Shown here: one piece after another, positions 16,225-24,559 of the stretch
Position numbering within the stretch: the stretch's first letter is position 1
Layout of the letters: every line of letters starts with the position of its first letter
Assembly (NCBI GenBank): GCA_963759235.1
Contig: CAVWYO010000006.1
Coordinates: forward strand, 744,001 to 808,000
Source: Bauldia sp963759235
GTDB lineage: Bacteria; Pseudomonadota; Alphaproteobacteria; Rhizobiales; Kaistiaceae
Direction: 5' to 3'
Length of the DNA: 64,000 nucleotides
The notes under the pieces: generated by a model
What the model was told of the DNA's origin: nothing
The model's input: the letters and a program-made list of their open reading frames with translations, nothing else
Databases searched by the model: none
Program-made: the position numbers and the translations under genes

Positions 16225-18803
16225 AGAATACTCTCATATACGCGTTGGCAGCATCTCCCGTCTCGGAAAGCGAATGCTGTCAGTCGCCGCTCCTGATAGG
16301 CTGGATCCTCGCGCCCTTCGAGGACCGCGGCAACGTTTTCCAGAACCTCGGATTCGGTTCGGCAGACCGGTCCGAAGCCCTGCAGACGGAAGTCAAACGT
16401 ACCTTTTCTATAGCTATGCTTTGCAAAGAATTCTTCTTCGTCAAATTGATAGTAGACTACAGCTCTATCGAGGTAAGCGACATCAGTTGCCGTCGATGAG
16501 TAATCAGTTATGGCTATTCGCGCGGCCAGCAGCATTGGCTGTATGGATCGCGCTGTCGTTATATCGATCGCATCTGCGTACGACGGGGTCTCTAGATACT
16601 CATCGTACTTTGTCATTTTCGGGTGAGGGCAAAATGTAATTTTAGCGCCGGCGGACTCCGCAATTTCGCGCAGCCGCTCGGAATGTAGAATTGATCGCCA
16701 ACGCAGCGCGTATTCGGAACCTGATACCTCATCGGTGGGCGGTCGGGTTCGGTCTGGGCCAGTCGCCAGACCGACGAGATAACGGCGCCAGGTTGGGATG
16801 ATCAGGATGTGATCTGGCGGCGACGCCTTCGCACCAGCAAGAAGGGAGTCGTGGCGGGGTAGGCCCGTAAGGACGACTTCCTTCTCGGTCAGACGATAAT
16901 TCGATTGCTCGTCGACAATGTTTTCCTGTTCGATCAACGCGGCGGTGATCAAGCGCGCAGGGTGAATCTTATTGAACGAGCGTGACAAATCATACAATGC
17001 CACCCCGTGTTTCAGATAGACGAAATCATAAGTCAGCATGTCCCTAAATGATGCAGGAGGTAACGGCATTCGAATGAAATCGTCGCCGTGCGACGAGATG
17101 ATGAACCTTGCGTTCAGGGCGGCGACTTTGTGCTTGGCGCTGTCGAACTCGAGGAGGCGAAACCCATCGTCCGAAAGCCGCGTCCAGTCGGGCGAGGATC
17201 TTCGTAAGACAAAGAAGACGTTGTACGGCGCCTCGATGGCGCGCAGATACCGATACAAATGCTCGGCGTTGTCGTCCGCCTTGCTATCCCGATCCATGAG
17301 CAGCCAACAATCCCCGAATTTCGCTCTGCGGCTAAGTCTAGCGGCTCGCTTTCGCAGTTTCAGATGACCTGCCGACAGCTTTGCGATATCAACTGGCTGG
17401 GGCGCCAAGGCGCGGAGAACAGCTTGATAAGGAATCCTTTCGCCGAGCTCTGTTGTGTTGTTCCTTATGGGACAGCTAATTCCGTCGATCTCAACTGTTA
17501 GGAATTGACCTTCCGCCAACGGTACCCAGAAAGAATGCTCAAAAGCGTATGTCTCCGATAAGATCTTGTGCCGAATACTCTTACGATATAGGAGAGATGC
17601 GGTTGTCCCATCTGTTTTAACCGCCACGCTCACATCTTGCTCGGGGGAGTGATAGAGGAGTCTTACTAGCTGTTTGCGGTGGTCATATTCTTTAACGTAA
17701 ACTCTAGTGAGCGGCCGACGCGCACCCTTCAACAGATTCAAGATACCGACCTTGTGTGCTTCATAGCAACCGGCAAGGCTAAAATTATTGATCGTCGAAC
17801 AATCGACGTATCGAAAAATTTCGAAAAGAAGATGTAGAAATTTTTCTTTCTCTGCGTCTGTGAGCTGAGTCGCTCGCTCCGGGTAGTCAAGCAAATAGCG
17901 AAGTTTCCACACACAATTGTACAAGACCGTCCGCTGGATGAAACGCGGAACTCGGCCTAATTTCTCGAACGTCCAGCGCAACAGCGCGAGATTTCCGTAT
18001 TCAAGTTGGTCGATGTAATATTCTCTAAGGCTTTTAGCCGCATCTTGCGTAGAATCAGAAGTAGCACGCTGTCGATAATAATAGACGGCATCTCTTAGAA
18101 AGTCTACCAAGGAGTCCGGATTAACTATGAGAAATCGATTGACAAAATCGCTGTCCTCAAAGGTCGGAACTATCTGTGTATTGAATCTAAGCGAGTATTT
18201 CTCGATCATATCGCGCCGGAACCATGCAGAGGCTGCCGACAGCTGAATGTAAGTCTTCAAATTGGATGCTTGGCGCGTCGATGTCTGTGCTTCGAACTTG
18301 TAACGAAGTGGGTGGGAATCCTCTATTTTGTTCTTTGCTTCTCGATAGAAAACGATATTGCATGCCACCATAGAGAGCGGCGCTTTCCGCGTCTTCTGGA
18401 TAGCCCGCGCGACGTGAAACACGTATTGGCGATCAAGGAAATCGTCTGGATCCGGGAACGTAAGCCATTCGCCGGTCACATATTGAAGTCCCGTATTGCG
18501 AGCCGCCGCTTGTCCGCGATTGACCTGCCGGATCAATCTTATGCGATCGGGGTGACGGTTGCGCCATCGCTCAATTGCGGATGCCGTGCCGTCTGTCGAG
18601 CCGTCATCCACGGCAATGATTTCAAGGCACCTGGGGTCGACGCTTTGGGCAAAGATCGAAGCGAAGAATTCATCGATATAATTTTCGACGTTGTAGCAAG
18701 GTACGACCATGCTAAGCCGGATTGGGATCTTCCGCCTTCGGCGCCATGATAGCCAAGCTTCTTTTGCAATCGATCCCCGTGCCAATGGATTTTGTGACCA
18801 CAT
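16188..18803 (-). CDS. Two-domain GT2 glycosyltransferase / CDP-glycerol glycerophosphotransferase
   Basis: An 871-residue fusion. Residues about 30-270 are a GT-A family 2 domain (LSMVVPCYNVENYIDEFF, AVDDGSTDGT, QAAARNTGLQ, DPDDFLD). Residues about 480-860 are a teichoic-acid-polymerase-like domain (LKHGVALYDLSRSF, PTWRRYLVG, FCPHPKM, ITDYSSTATDVAYLDRAVVYYQFDEEEF). This suggests assembly of a sugar plus phosphoglycerol surface polymer, as in some Gram-negative capsules. ATG 18803 is the first ATG; no clear ribosome site is seen. The gene is clearly AT-richer than its neighbours, pointing to horizontal transfer. Confidence 0.85.
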   Translation of the reverse strand: MWSQNPLARGSIAKEAWLSWRRRRKIPIRLSMVVPCYNVENYIDEFFASIFAQSVDPRCLEIIAVDDGSTDGTASAIERWRNRHPDRIRLIRQVNRGQAAARNTGLQYVTGEWLTFPDPDDFLDRQYVFHVARAIQKTRKAPLSMVACNIVFYREAKNKIEDSHPLRYKFEAQTSTRQASNLKTYIQLSAASAWFRRDMIEKYSLRFNTQIVPTFEDSDFVNRFLIVNPDSLVDFLRDAVYYYRQRATSDSTQDAAKSLREYYIDQLEYGNLALLRWTFEKLGRVPRFIQRTVLYNCVWKLRYLLDYPERATQLTDAEKEKFLHLLFEIFRYVDCSTINNFSLAGCYEAHKVGILNLLKGARRPLTRVYVKEYDHRKQLVRLLYHSPEQDVSVAVKTDGTTASLLYRKSIRHKILSETYAFEHSFWVPLAEGQFLTVEIDGISCPIRNNTTELGERIPYQAVLRALAPQPVDIAKLSAGHLKLRKRAARLSRRAKFGDCWLLMDRDSKADDNAEHLYRYLRAIEAPYNVFFVLRRSSPDWTRLSDDGFRLLEFDSAKHKVAALNARFIISSHGDDFIRMPLPPASFRDMLTYDFVYLKHGVALYDLSRSFNKIHPARLITAALIEQENIVDEQSNYRLTEKEVVLTGLPRHDSLLAGAKASPPDHILIIPTWRRYLVGLATGPDRTRPPTDEVSGSEYALRWRSILHSERLREIAESAGAKITFCPHPKMTKYDEYLETPSYADAIDITTARSIQPMLLAARIAITDYSSTATDVAYLDRAVVYYQFDEEEFFAKHSYRKGTFDFRLQGFGPVCRTESEVLENVAAVLEGREDPAYQERRLTAFAFRDGRCCQRVYESILCLEARASRSCP

Positions 18804-18821
18804 AAAAAAGAACCCAACCAA

Positions 18822-19469
18822 GTTGTAAGGCCCAACAAGCGGCCTCCGGGCATATTGTTGATTAGCGGAACTCTCGCTGACACGGCGCCAATGTCGTGTT
18901 CCTTGACCCTGACACGCGCCTGGTTTGAACCGCGATGCCCCCGATAACTCTCGCCCCGGCGTGAATACTGGCGATCTTTAGGGTTTGCAGCAAGCCAGAC
19001 GTCGGGGTACGCACCGGTATCAGCACCTCGAGCAGCCCGAATAGTGTCGAGCGGGCTGGTATGCCCTTTTTTCCCGGCAGGGAACTCGAGGTCGGATCCG
19101 GGGATAACCGGTGGTGAGGGTGGCGACGTTCGCGGGACAATTCGCAAAAGGCACACTCCTTCGTTCTCGCGGCGGATTGCGCCCGAGGCCTGAAACCGAC
19201 CCCTCCTCCTTGATTTCCCTCGCCCCGCGACGAGGGGGTGGTGGGCGCCTTGGGAAACGCCTGCGCGCCTCCGGGGTGAGCCGGAAGCAAATTTGGGCGC
19301 CTCCCAGGCGCCCGCCGCGGTGGCTTTCGGCCTTCCGGTCCGCTCCGGGGGCACACGGGGCTTCCCCACGTTTCAGGGAGCACCCATGCCAAGGCCGGCG
19401 ACCTCCGGCCTTGGTGAGCAGGCGGCGCCGTTGCCGCTGCGAAGGCGGTCACCTGCGGCCGCGAGGCAG
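18822..19469. other. Gene-free spacer with hairpin repeats
   Basis: About 650 bases between the glycan genes and the YeeE/YedE pair. No reading frame here resembles a protein I recognise. It contains CCCTCG/CGAGGG (19217-19236), GGGCGCC/GGCGCCC (19295-19313) and a 10-bp perfect stem CCAAGGCCGG/CCGGCCTTGG (19389-19414). The last two lie just past the 3' end of the minus-strand YeeE gene and could end its transcript, although no T-run follows. Confidence 0.5.
19389..19414 (-). terminator. Strong hairpin downstream of the YeeE/YedE pair
   Basis: A perfect 10-bp stem with a 6-base loop, 55 bases beyond the stop of the minus-strand gene at 19470. Without a T-run it is not a classical intrinsic terminator; it may be a repeat or an RNA-stabilising structure. 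Confidence 0.35.
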
Positions 19470-19919
19470 CTAGAAGTCGGCCTGGACGCTGACGTCCCTC
19501 TGGGCGAAGGCCGCCTCCGCTCCCCACGTCACCAGGATCCCGATAACGATGCCGGCGACGAGCTCCAGGACGGGGGAGTTGAACGTCGGGATCGACGTGA
19601 TGGCCGTGCCGGGACAAAACCCCGCCAGTCCCCACCCGGCGCCGAAGATCGTGGCGCCTATCGCCAGGCGCGGCGTGATCCTCGTCTTCGTCGGCAGATC
19701 GAACGCCTTGCCGAGCAGCGGCTTGTCGCGGTGCCGGCGGACAAGGAAGTAGCAGGGCGCGAAGATCAGCAGCGCGCCGCCCATGACGAATGCGAGGGAG
19801 GGATCCCACTGGCCGGTGAAGTCGAGGAAGCCCAGCACCTTCCCGGGTTCAGTCATCCCGGAGATGGACAGGCCAAGGGCGAAGGCGAACCCGGCCACAA
19901 GCGCGGTCAGCATGTACAT
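19470..19919 (-). CDS. YeeE/YedE family membrane protein, second half-unit
   Basis: A 149-residue protein with about four membrane segments (residues 3-20, 40-58, 80-105, 115-138). Half-length YeeE/YedE marks are FALGLSISGMTEPGKVLGFLD and GAGWGLAGFCPGTAI, with the conserved cysteine thought to relay sulfur species in the TsuA-type transporters. ATG 19919 overlaps the upstream stop by one base (TGATG), so the pair is coupled. The likely role is uptake or export of a thiosulfate-like or sulfide-related compound; the substrate is inference. Confidence 0.82.
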   Translation of the reverse strand: MYMLTALVAGFAFALGLSISGMTEPGKVLGFLDFTGQWDPSLAFVMGGALLIFAPCYFLVRRHRDKPLLGKAFDLPTKTRITPRLAIGATIFGAGWGLAGFCPGTAITSIPTFNSPVLELVAGIVIGILVTWGAEAAFAQRDVSVQADF

Positions 19920-20344
19920 CAGACGACTCCACCAAAGAAGTAACGGACCACGAGCACGGTCGCAGCCCCACTGGCCATGAACATGACGGTCGCGAAGACC
20001 GACCGCTTGGACATTCGGCCGATTTCGCAGATCCCGTGCCCGGACGTGCATCCGGAGCCGAGCTGCGTGCCCATACCGACGAGAATGCCGGCGAGGATAC
20101 AGGCCGCCGGGCTGCGCTGGACCGTGTTCGCGTACGCCTGGGGCATCAGGAGGACCATGCTCGTACCGGCGGCGAGCATCCCCAGGACGAACGCCCAGCG
20201 CCAGCGCGCCTCGGTCGTACGGAACCGCAACGCGCCGCCGAGCACCCCGCTGATGCCGAGAATCCGCCCGTTCGCGATTAACAAGAGCGCGCTGGCGGCG
20301 CCCATGATGAGCCCTCCCGCGAGGGCCTGGAGATAGGGGTGCAC
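19919..20344 (-). CDS. YeeE/YedE family membrane protein, first half-unit
   Basis: A 141-residue membrane protein starting at GTG 20344 (MHPYLQALAGGLIMG). It contains NGRILGISGVLGG and GSGCTSGHGICEIGRMS, the hallmark cysteine motif of the YeeE/YedE family. It pairs with the next gene to form one full-length transporter equivalent, as in the PmpA/PmpB type. A weak -35/-10 (TTTACA and TAGCCT on the minus strand, about 20379-20408) lies upstream. No ArsR regulator or rhodanese sits next to it. Confidence 0.8.
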   Translation of the reverse strand: MHPYLQALAGGLIMGAASALLLIANGRILGISGVLGGALRFRTTEARWRWAFVLGMLAAGTSMVLLMPQAYANTVQRSPAACILAGILVGMGTQLGSGCTSGHGICEIGRMSKRSVFATVMFMASGAATVLVVRYFFGGVV

Positions 20345-20661
20345 GACTACCCCCTGCGGTGATGACGCATTAGGCAAGAGGCTAGCGCACGGTCGCACGG
20401 TATGTAAACGAACAAATCGTGTCACATGATGGCCGCCCCGCGCCGCCATCAAGCTCGCTGCCGTTCGCATCTGGACCAGAGCGTTATGAGTCCGCTCCGC
20501 GTACCGGCCGGCGACATCGCGGTGCGATACAGCTCGGCTGGCGCTCGTTGCGTCGACTCGCCCGTTTCGTTTCTCGGGTGCAGGGGCGTGTGGTCGGCCT
20601 GCGCCTCGGCGGGAATGCGTTAGAGTATTTCGGCGCGCCCATGCGGAAGGAGGGGGAAACG

Positions 20662-21126
20662 ATGCACATCCTTATCGCCTCGCTGCCGATCATTCTCTAC
20701 GTGGTGGCACTGATCCTCGGCCTTCTTGGCGTTGGTCTGCCGGGCGGCGCCGGCGATCTCGGTCCGCTCGGCCAGTGGATCCTGTTCCTGGCGCTTGGCG
20801 TGACGAGCCTGTGGTCGGCCAACGCCCACGCTTTCGCCACCGAGCGGGTCGCCAAGTCGATCGGCTGGCCGGCGAGCCCCTTTCAGAAGGAGATTGCCGG
20901 CGCCAATCTCGGCATCGGCCTCGGCGCGATCGCCGCCGCCTTCATCGGCCGGCCGGCCGGCTGGGCGATCTTCGTCGTCGCCGCCGGCTTCCTTTGGAGC
21001 GCCGCCGCGACCCATGTCTCTGACATGGTGAAGAGCAGGAATTTTGCGATCAACAATGCCGGCCCGATCTTCTGGTGGGACATCATCACGCCGCTGACGC
21101 TTTTGATCGTGCTCCTGGCGGAGTGA
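20662..21126 (+). CDS. Small four-helix membrane protein, DUF6790-like
   Basis: A 154-residue protein starting at ATG 20662 behind a very strong ribosome site (GGAAGGAGGGGG). It has four hydrophobic stretches (residues about 5-25, 35-52, 78-115 and 135-152). Conserved-looking polar residues are the SANAHAFATERVAKSIGWP loop and WSAAATHVSDMVKSRNFAINNAG. The size and pattern recall DUF6790 proteins; function is unknown. The earlier in-frame ATG (20641) would put the ribosome site inside the gene. Confidence 0.6.
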   Translation: MHILIASLPIILYVVALILGLLGVGLPGGAGDLGPLGQWILFLALGVTSLWSANAHAFATERVAKSIGWPASPFQKEIAGANLGIGLGAIAAAFIGRPAGWAIFVVAAGFLWSAAATHVSDMVKSRNFAINNAGPIFWWDIITPLTLLIVLLAE

Positions 21127-21183
21127 GGGCGGACTGGCGCGGGCCGGTTTCTTGACGGCTGGCCGCGTCTCCCTAGGTAAGAC

Positions 21184-21200
21184 GGTAGGAAATTCCTACC
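21184..21200. promoter_or_regulatory. Palindromic operator of the MazEF-like module
   Basis: GGTAGGAAATTCCTACC is a perfect 8-1-8 inverted repeat placed just before the GGGAG ribosome site of the antitoxin. Antitoxins of the AbrB/MazE fold usually bind such palindromes to autoregulate; here this is inferred from position. Confidence 0.6.
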
Positions 21201-21216
21201 AAACGGGAGATGATCG

Positions 21217-21435
21217 GTGGCCTGAGGCGTATTCGAAGGTCTCTGCCAAGAGCCAGACGGTGATCCCGAAGCCGGTGCGCCAGCGGCTGGGGTTGAAGCC
21301 CGGCGACATGCTGCGCTTTCGGCTAATTAAGGATGGCGTCATGCTGGAGCGCGTCCAACCCACGAAGAAGATCCATTTGTCAGCTTCGACGAATGGCATT
21401 CCGACGAAGACGAGCGCCTTTACCGTGACCTCTGA
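21217..21435 (+). pseudogene. AbrB/MazE-type antitoxin with frameshift(s)
   Basis: The central part reads AYSKVSAKSQTVIPKPVRQR...LKPGDMLRFRL, the swapped-hairpin DNA-binding domain of MazE/AbrB antitoxins. The toxin-binding tail (SFDEWHSDEDERLYRDL) is in another frame. Adding one G after 21370 joins them as ...PTKKDPFVSFDEW..., restoring the family's DPF motif and a stop at 21433-21435 that overlaps the toxin ATG as TGATG. At the 5' end, GTG 21217 has an ideal GGGAG ribosome site but reaches the coding frame only if one base near 21223 is removed. In the present frame only TTG 21152 could start it. Either the antitoxin is broken or the assembly has indels here. Confidence 0.7.
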
Positions 21436-21770
21436 TGCGCCCGAACATGTGGGACGTCGTCGTCGTTCCCTTTCCCTACAGCGATCGGATGGCCGAGAAG
21501 CGGCGACCGGCGCTTGTCGTCTCCGCCGCATCGCTTCACGACTTGGGCTACGTCTGGATCGCGATGATCACCGGCGCCGGCAAGGTGCAGCACGCCGGCG
21601 ATGTCGTCGTCCGCGATCTTGCAAGGGCGGGTTTGCCCGGTGCGTCGATGGTGCGCACGACGAAGATCGCCACGGTCGAGCCGAGCCGCATCCTGAGGCG
21701 CGTCGGCACGCTGGCCGCGGGCCAGCGCCGGCAGGTGAGGAAAGTGATCGAGACCTTCCTCGCGAGATAG
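21435..21770 (+). CDS. MazF/PemK-type toxin endoribonuclease
   Basis: A 111-residue type II toxin of the PemK/MazF fold. It begins WDVVVVPFPYSDRMAEKRRPALVVS, with the characteristic 'PFP(Y/F)xD...K.RPALV' strand, and ends with the SMVRTTKIATVE segment. Such toxins cleave mRNA at short sequences. ATG 21435 overlaps the stop of the repaired antitoxin tail. The toxin frame is intact while the antitoxin is disrupted, which is unusual unless the toxin is silent or the disruption is a sequencing error. Confidence 0.82.
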   Translation: MRPNMWDVVVVPFPYSDRMAEKRRPALVVSAASLHDLGYVWIAMITGAGKVQHAGDVVVRDLARAGLPGASMVRTTKIATVEPSRILRRVGTLAAGQRRQVRKVIETFLAR

Positions 21771-21839
21771 CCCCGCCTGGCGCCGGCCGCATGGACGCTG
21801 AGGTCGGGCGGCAGGGGTGGCCGCGTTCTGACCAAACAA

Positions 21840-22688
21840 CTACCCCAGCCCGGCGCGGAACGGGCTTGCCGGATAGACGCCGAGGATGCGGAACTCGGCG
21901 CAGAAGAACTGCAACTCCTCCAAGGCGAGCGCGAGCGAGCGGTCGGCGGGGTGGCCTTCGACGTCGGCGTAGAACTGGGTGGCGAAGAACTGGCCGTTGA
22001 GCTGATAGCTCTCCAGCTTGGTCATGTTGACGCCGTTGGTGGCGAAGCCGCCGAGCGCCTTGTAGAGGGCGGCCGGCACGTTCCTCACCCGGAAGATGAA
22101 GGTGGTGATCACCGGGCCGTTGTCGGCCCTGGCGCGCCTCGCCTTCTTCGCCAGGATGATGAAGCGCGTGGTGTTGTGGCTCTCGTCCTCGACGTTCTGT
22201 TTGAGGATGACGAGGCCGTAGAGCTCGGCGGCGAGCGCCGGAGCGAGCGCGGCTTGCGTCTTGTCGCCGGCCTCCGCCACTTCGCGGGCCGCACCCGCCG
22301 TGTCGCCGGCGACCACCGGCTTCCATCGGTGGACACGGATGATCTTGCGGCATTGGCCGAGGGCGTGGACATGGCTGTGCACCGCCTTGATGCCGGCGAG
22401 CTTCGCCCCCTTCGGCGCCATCAGCTGGAAGCGGATCGGCAGGAAATGCTCGCCGACGATATGGAGCCCCGAGGTCGGTAGGAGATGGTGGATGTCGGCG
22501 ACCCGGCCGGCGACCGAGTTCTCGATCGGGATCATGGCGAGGTCGGCCGTCCCCCTCTCGACCGCGCCGAAGCAGTCCTCGAAGGTCGGACAGGGCACCG
22601 CCTCGTAGTCGGGATAGGCCTCCCGGCAGGCAAGGTGCGAGTTGGCGCCGGGCTCGCCCTGGAACACGATTTTCTTTTTGCGCGGCAT
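21840..22688 (-). CDS. pheA: Prephenate dehydratase
   Basis: A 282-residue enzyme converting prephenate to phenylpyruvate for phenylalanine synthesis. The periplasmic-binding-fold catalytic domain includes FQGEPGANSHLACREAYP, AMIPIENSVAGRV and the catalytic threonine motif HNTTRFIIL. A C-terminal ACT domain carries KLESYQLNGQF, the allosteric phenylalanine site. There is no chorismate mutase fusion. It lies 99 bases after kdsB on the same strand, with the cycM-like gene divergent, a gene order I recall from Rhizobiales. Confidence 0.94.
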   Translation of the reverse strand: MPRKKKIVFQGEPGANSHLACREAYPDYEAVPCPTFEDCFGAVERGTADLAMIPIENSVAGRVADIHHLLPTSGLHIVGEHFLPIRFQLMAPKGAKLAGIKAVHSHVHALGQCRKIIRVHRWKPVVAGDTAGAAREVAEAGDKTQAALAPALAAELYGLVILKQNVEDESHNTTRFIILAKKARRARADNGPVITTFIFRVRNVPAALYKALGGFATNGVNMTKLESYQLNGQFFATQFYADVEGHPADRSLALALEELQFFCAEFRILGVYPASPFRAGLG

Positions 22689-22787
22689 CTGACGGTTTGC
22701 TGGTTGGTTCGTCGGTGGCGGAGGCTTATCGCATTCTGAATGAAAAATGTGCGCGCTTTTCTACCCGGAGACTCGGGCGGCGGCGTC

Positions 22788-23525
22788 TCACGGCGCCAGC
22801 ATTGCCCGCGCCCGGTCGAGGTCGGCCGGCGTGTCGACGCCGAGCGGCACCGCCTCGACGATCGCCACGTCGATGCGCATGCCGGCTTCGAGGGCGCGCA
22901 GCTGCTCGAGCCTTTCGCGCGCTTCGAGCGGCGAGGGGGGAAGCGCGATGTAGCGGGCGAGCGCCGCGCGACGATAGGCGTAAAGGCCGATGTGATGATA
23001 GAGCGGACCGTCGCCGTAAGGCGCCGTGGCGCGGGTGAAGTAGAGGGCGCGCAGGATACGGTCGCCGACCGGCGTGCCGACCACCTTGACGACGCTCGGC
23101 TCGGTCTTCTCCTCGGCGCGGACGATTTCGGCGGCGATGGTGGCGATGTCGACGGCGGGATCGACGAGGGGGCGGAGCACGGCGCGCACCGTCTCGGCCT
23201 CGACGGTCGGCAGGTCGCCCTGCAGGTTGACGACGACGTCGGCATTGCCGTCCGGATCGACGGCCGCCAGCGCTTCGTCGATGCGCGAGGTTCCGTTGAG
23301 ATGGCCGGCGGCGGTCATCACCGCCTCGCCGCCGGCGGCCCGCACCGCCGCGGCGATGGCGACGTCGTCGGTGGCGACGACGACGCGGCCGAGCCCGGCC
23401 TCCGCCGCCCGCCGCCAGACATGGACGATCATCGGCTCGCCGTGGATGTCAGCGAGCGGCTTGCCCGGCAAACGGGTTGCCGCCATCCTGGCCGGGATGA
23501 GAACGATCGCCGAGGGCTCTGGCAT
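22788..23525 (-). CDS. kdsB: 3-deoxy-manno-octulosonate cytidylyltransferase
   Basis: A 245-residue enzyme that activates Kdo as CMP-Kdo for lipopolysaccharide inner core. It shows LIPARMAATRLPGKPLADI, VVVATDDVAIAAAV, VVNLQGDLPTVEAETV and HHIGLYAYRRAAL, all diagnostic. ATG 23525 (MPEPSAIVLIPARM) is preferred over an ATG five codons upstream. It is divergent from the cytochrome c gene. Confidence 0.95.
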   Translation of the reverse strand: MPEPSAIVLIPARMAATRLPGKPLADIHGEPMIVHVWRRAAEAGLGRVVVATDDVAIAAAVRAAGGEAVMTAAGHLNGTSRIDEALAAVDPDGNADVVVNLQGDLPTVEAETVRAVLRPLVDPAVDIATIAAEIVRAEEKTEPSVVKVVGTPVGDRILRALYFTRATAPYGDGPLYHHIGLYAYRRAALARYIALPPSPLEARERLEQLRALEAGMRIDVAIVEAVPLGVDTPADLDRARAMLAP

Positions 23526-23689
23526 CAGGTCTTTCCGCACCCCGCTCCGACCGGGGCAAAAGGTCTCAAGGCGCGAGCGCTTATACGGGTTGCCTCGGCC
23601 GGCGGAAAGCCTGTAGTTTCCGGCGCGGCGGGCAGCGGGCGCCGACCAATTCTGGTGTCGAGGACGAGCCGGGGCGGAACAGCGAAGAG

Positions 23690-24370
23690 ATGAACTTCGA
23701 ATTCAACAAAGTCGCGGGCGCGATTCTCGGAACGGGACTCGGCGTCATGGCGGTCGGCATTCTCGCCGAGATCATTTACGCGGCGCCGCACGACGAGAAA
23801 CCGGGCTACATCATCGCGGTGGCGGGATCGGGCGGCGAGGGCGGCGGCGGCGGTGGCGCTCCCGCCGAAGTGACCCCGATCGCGGTGCGGCTGCAGACGG
23901 CCAATGTCGACGCCGGCAAGAACACGACGAAGATCTGCCAGGCCTGCCACACCTTCGACAAGGGCGGCCCCACCAAGGTCGGCCCCAATCTTTGGGATGT
24001 CGTCGGCGCTCCGATCATCCACGAGGCGAGCTTCCCCTATTCGGACGCCTTCAAGCAGAAGGGGCAGGAGGGCTTCACCTGGACCTTCGAGGAACTCGAT
24101 CACTTCCTCACCAATCCGCGCGGCTATATTCCCAAGACGCTGATGACCTACGCCGGTCTCAAGGATCCCCAGAAGCGGGCCGATGTCATCGCCTATCTCC
24201 GCACGCTGTCGGACAATCCGGTGCCGCTTCCCGCCGCCACCGCAGCGGCGACGCCGCCGCCTCCTTCCGGCGGCGCGCCCGCTCCCGGCGGCGACAATGC
24301 CGCGCCGGCGCCAGCGCCCGGCGCCACGCCGCCGGCGGGCGAATCACCGGGCGGCGCTTCGCCCAACTAG
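23690..24370 (+). CDS. Membrane-anchored class I cytochrome c (CycM-like)
   Basis: A 226-residue protein with an uncleaved N-terminal anchor (residues about 8-30) and a short glycine-rich linker. One CQACH haem site is followed by GGPTKVGPNLWDVVG and the distal methionine in TLMTYAG. The C-terminal 55 residues are a Pro/Ala/Gly-rich tail. The domain and the kdsB neighbourhood match CycM of Bradyrhizobium and relatives, which passes electrons to aa3-type oxidase. The GAAGAG ribosome site is good. The long low-complexity tail is unusual. Confidence 0.88.
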   Translation: MNFEFNKVAGAILGTGLGVMAVGILAEIIYAAPHDEKPGYIIAVAGSGGEGGGGGGAPAEVTPIAVRLQTANVDAGKNTTKICQACHTFDKGGPTKVGPNLWDVVGAPIIHEASFPYSDAFKQKGQEGFTWTFEELDHFLTNPRGYIPKTLMTYAGLKDPQKRADVIAYLRTLSDNPVPLPAATAAATPPPPSGGAPAPGGDNAAPAPAPGATPPAGESPGGASPN

Positions 24371-24466
24371 GTCGAAGGCCGGCAATCCGGGCGCCGCGAC
24401 GGCCGGCTGCCAACCGCGCAAGCGGCCGATTTCGTATGAAATTTCGGTAAGGTAGGGGTTGCGAGG

Positions 24467-24495
24467 TGTCACAGCCGCGTCTCCGCCCTTATTAT
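24467..24495 (+). promoter_or_regulatory. Putative promoter of the Yej-type transporter operon
   Basis: TGTCAC (24467-24472) and TATTAT (24490-24495) are 17 bases apart, placing the start near 24502, about 58 bases before the first binding-protein ATG. The -10 is good and the -35 moderate. Confidence 0.4.
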
Positions 24496-24559
24496 GGCCC
24501 GAGAAACGTCATAGTGGCGGGCCACGAACGTTTTCTTGAGAAAAGGAGAAGCGCGGCCG

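Noticed and set aside
18539..19369. Minus-strand open frame in the spacer and glycan gene 5' end
   Set aside because: It overlaps the GT2 gene start in another frame and has no motif; its proline/arginine composition looks like repeat DNA.
21360..21375. Programmed ribosomal frameshifting as the explanation for the antitoxin
   Set aside because: No X-XXY-YYZ slippery sequence or downstream pseudoknot is visible; a one-base loss explains the data more simply.
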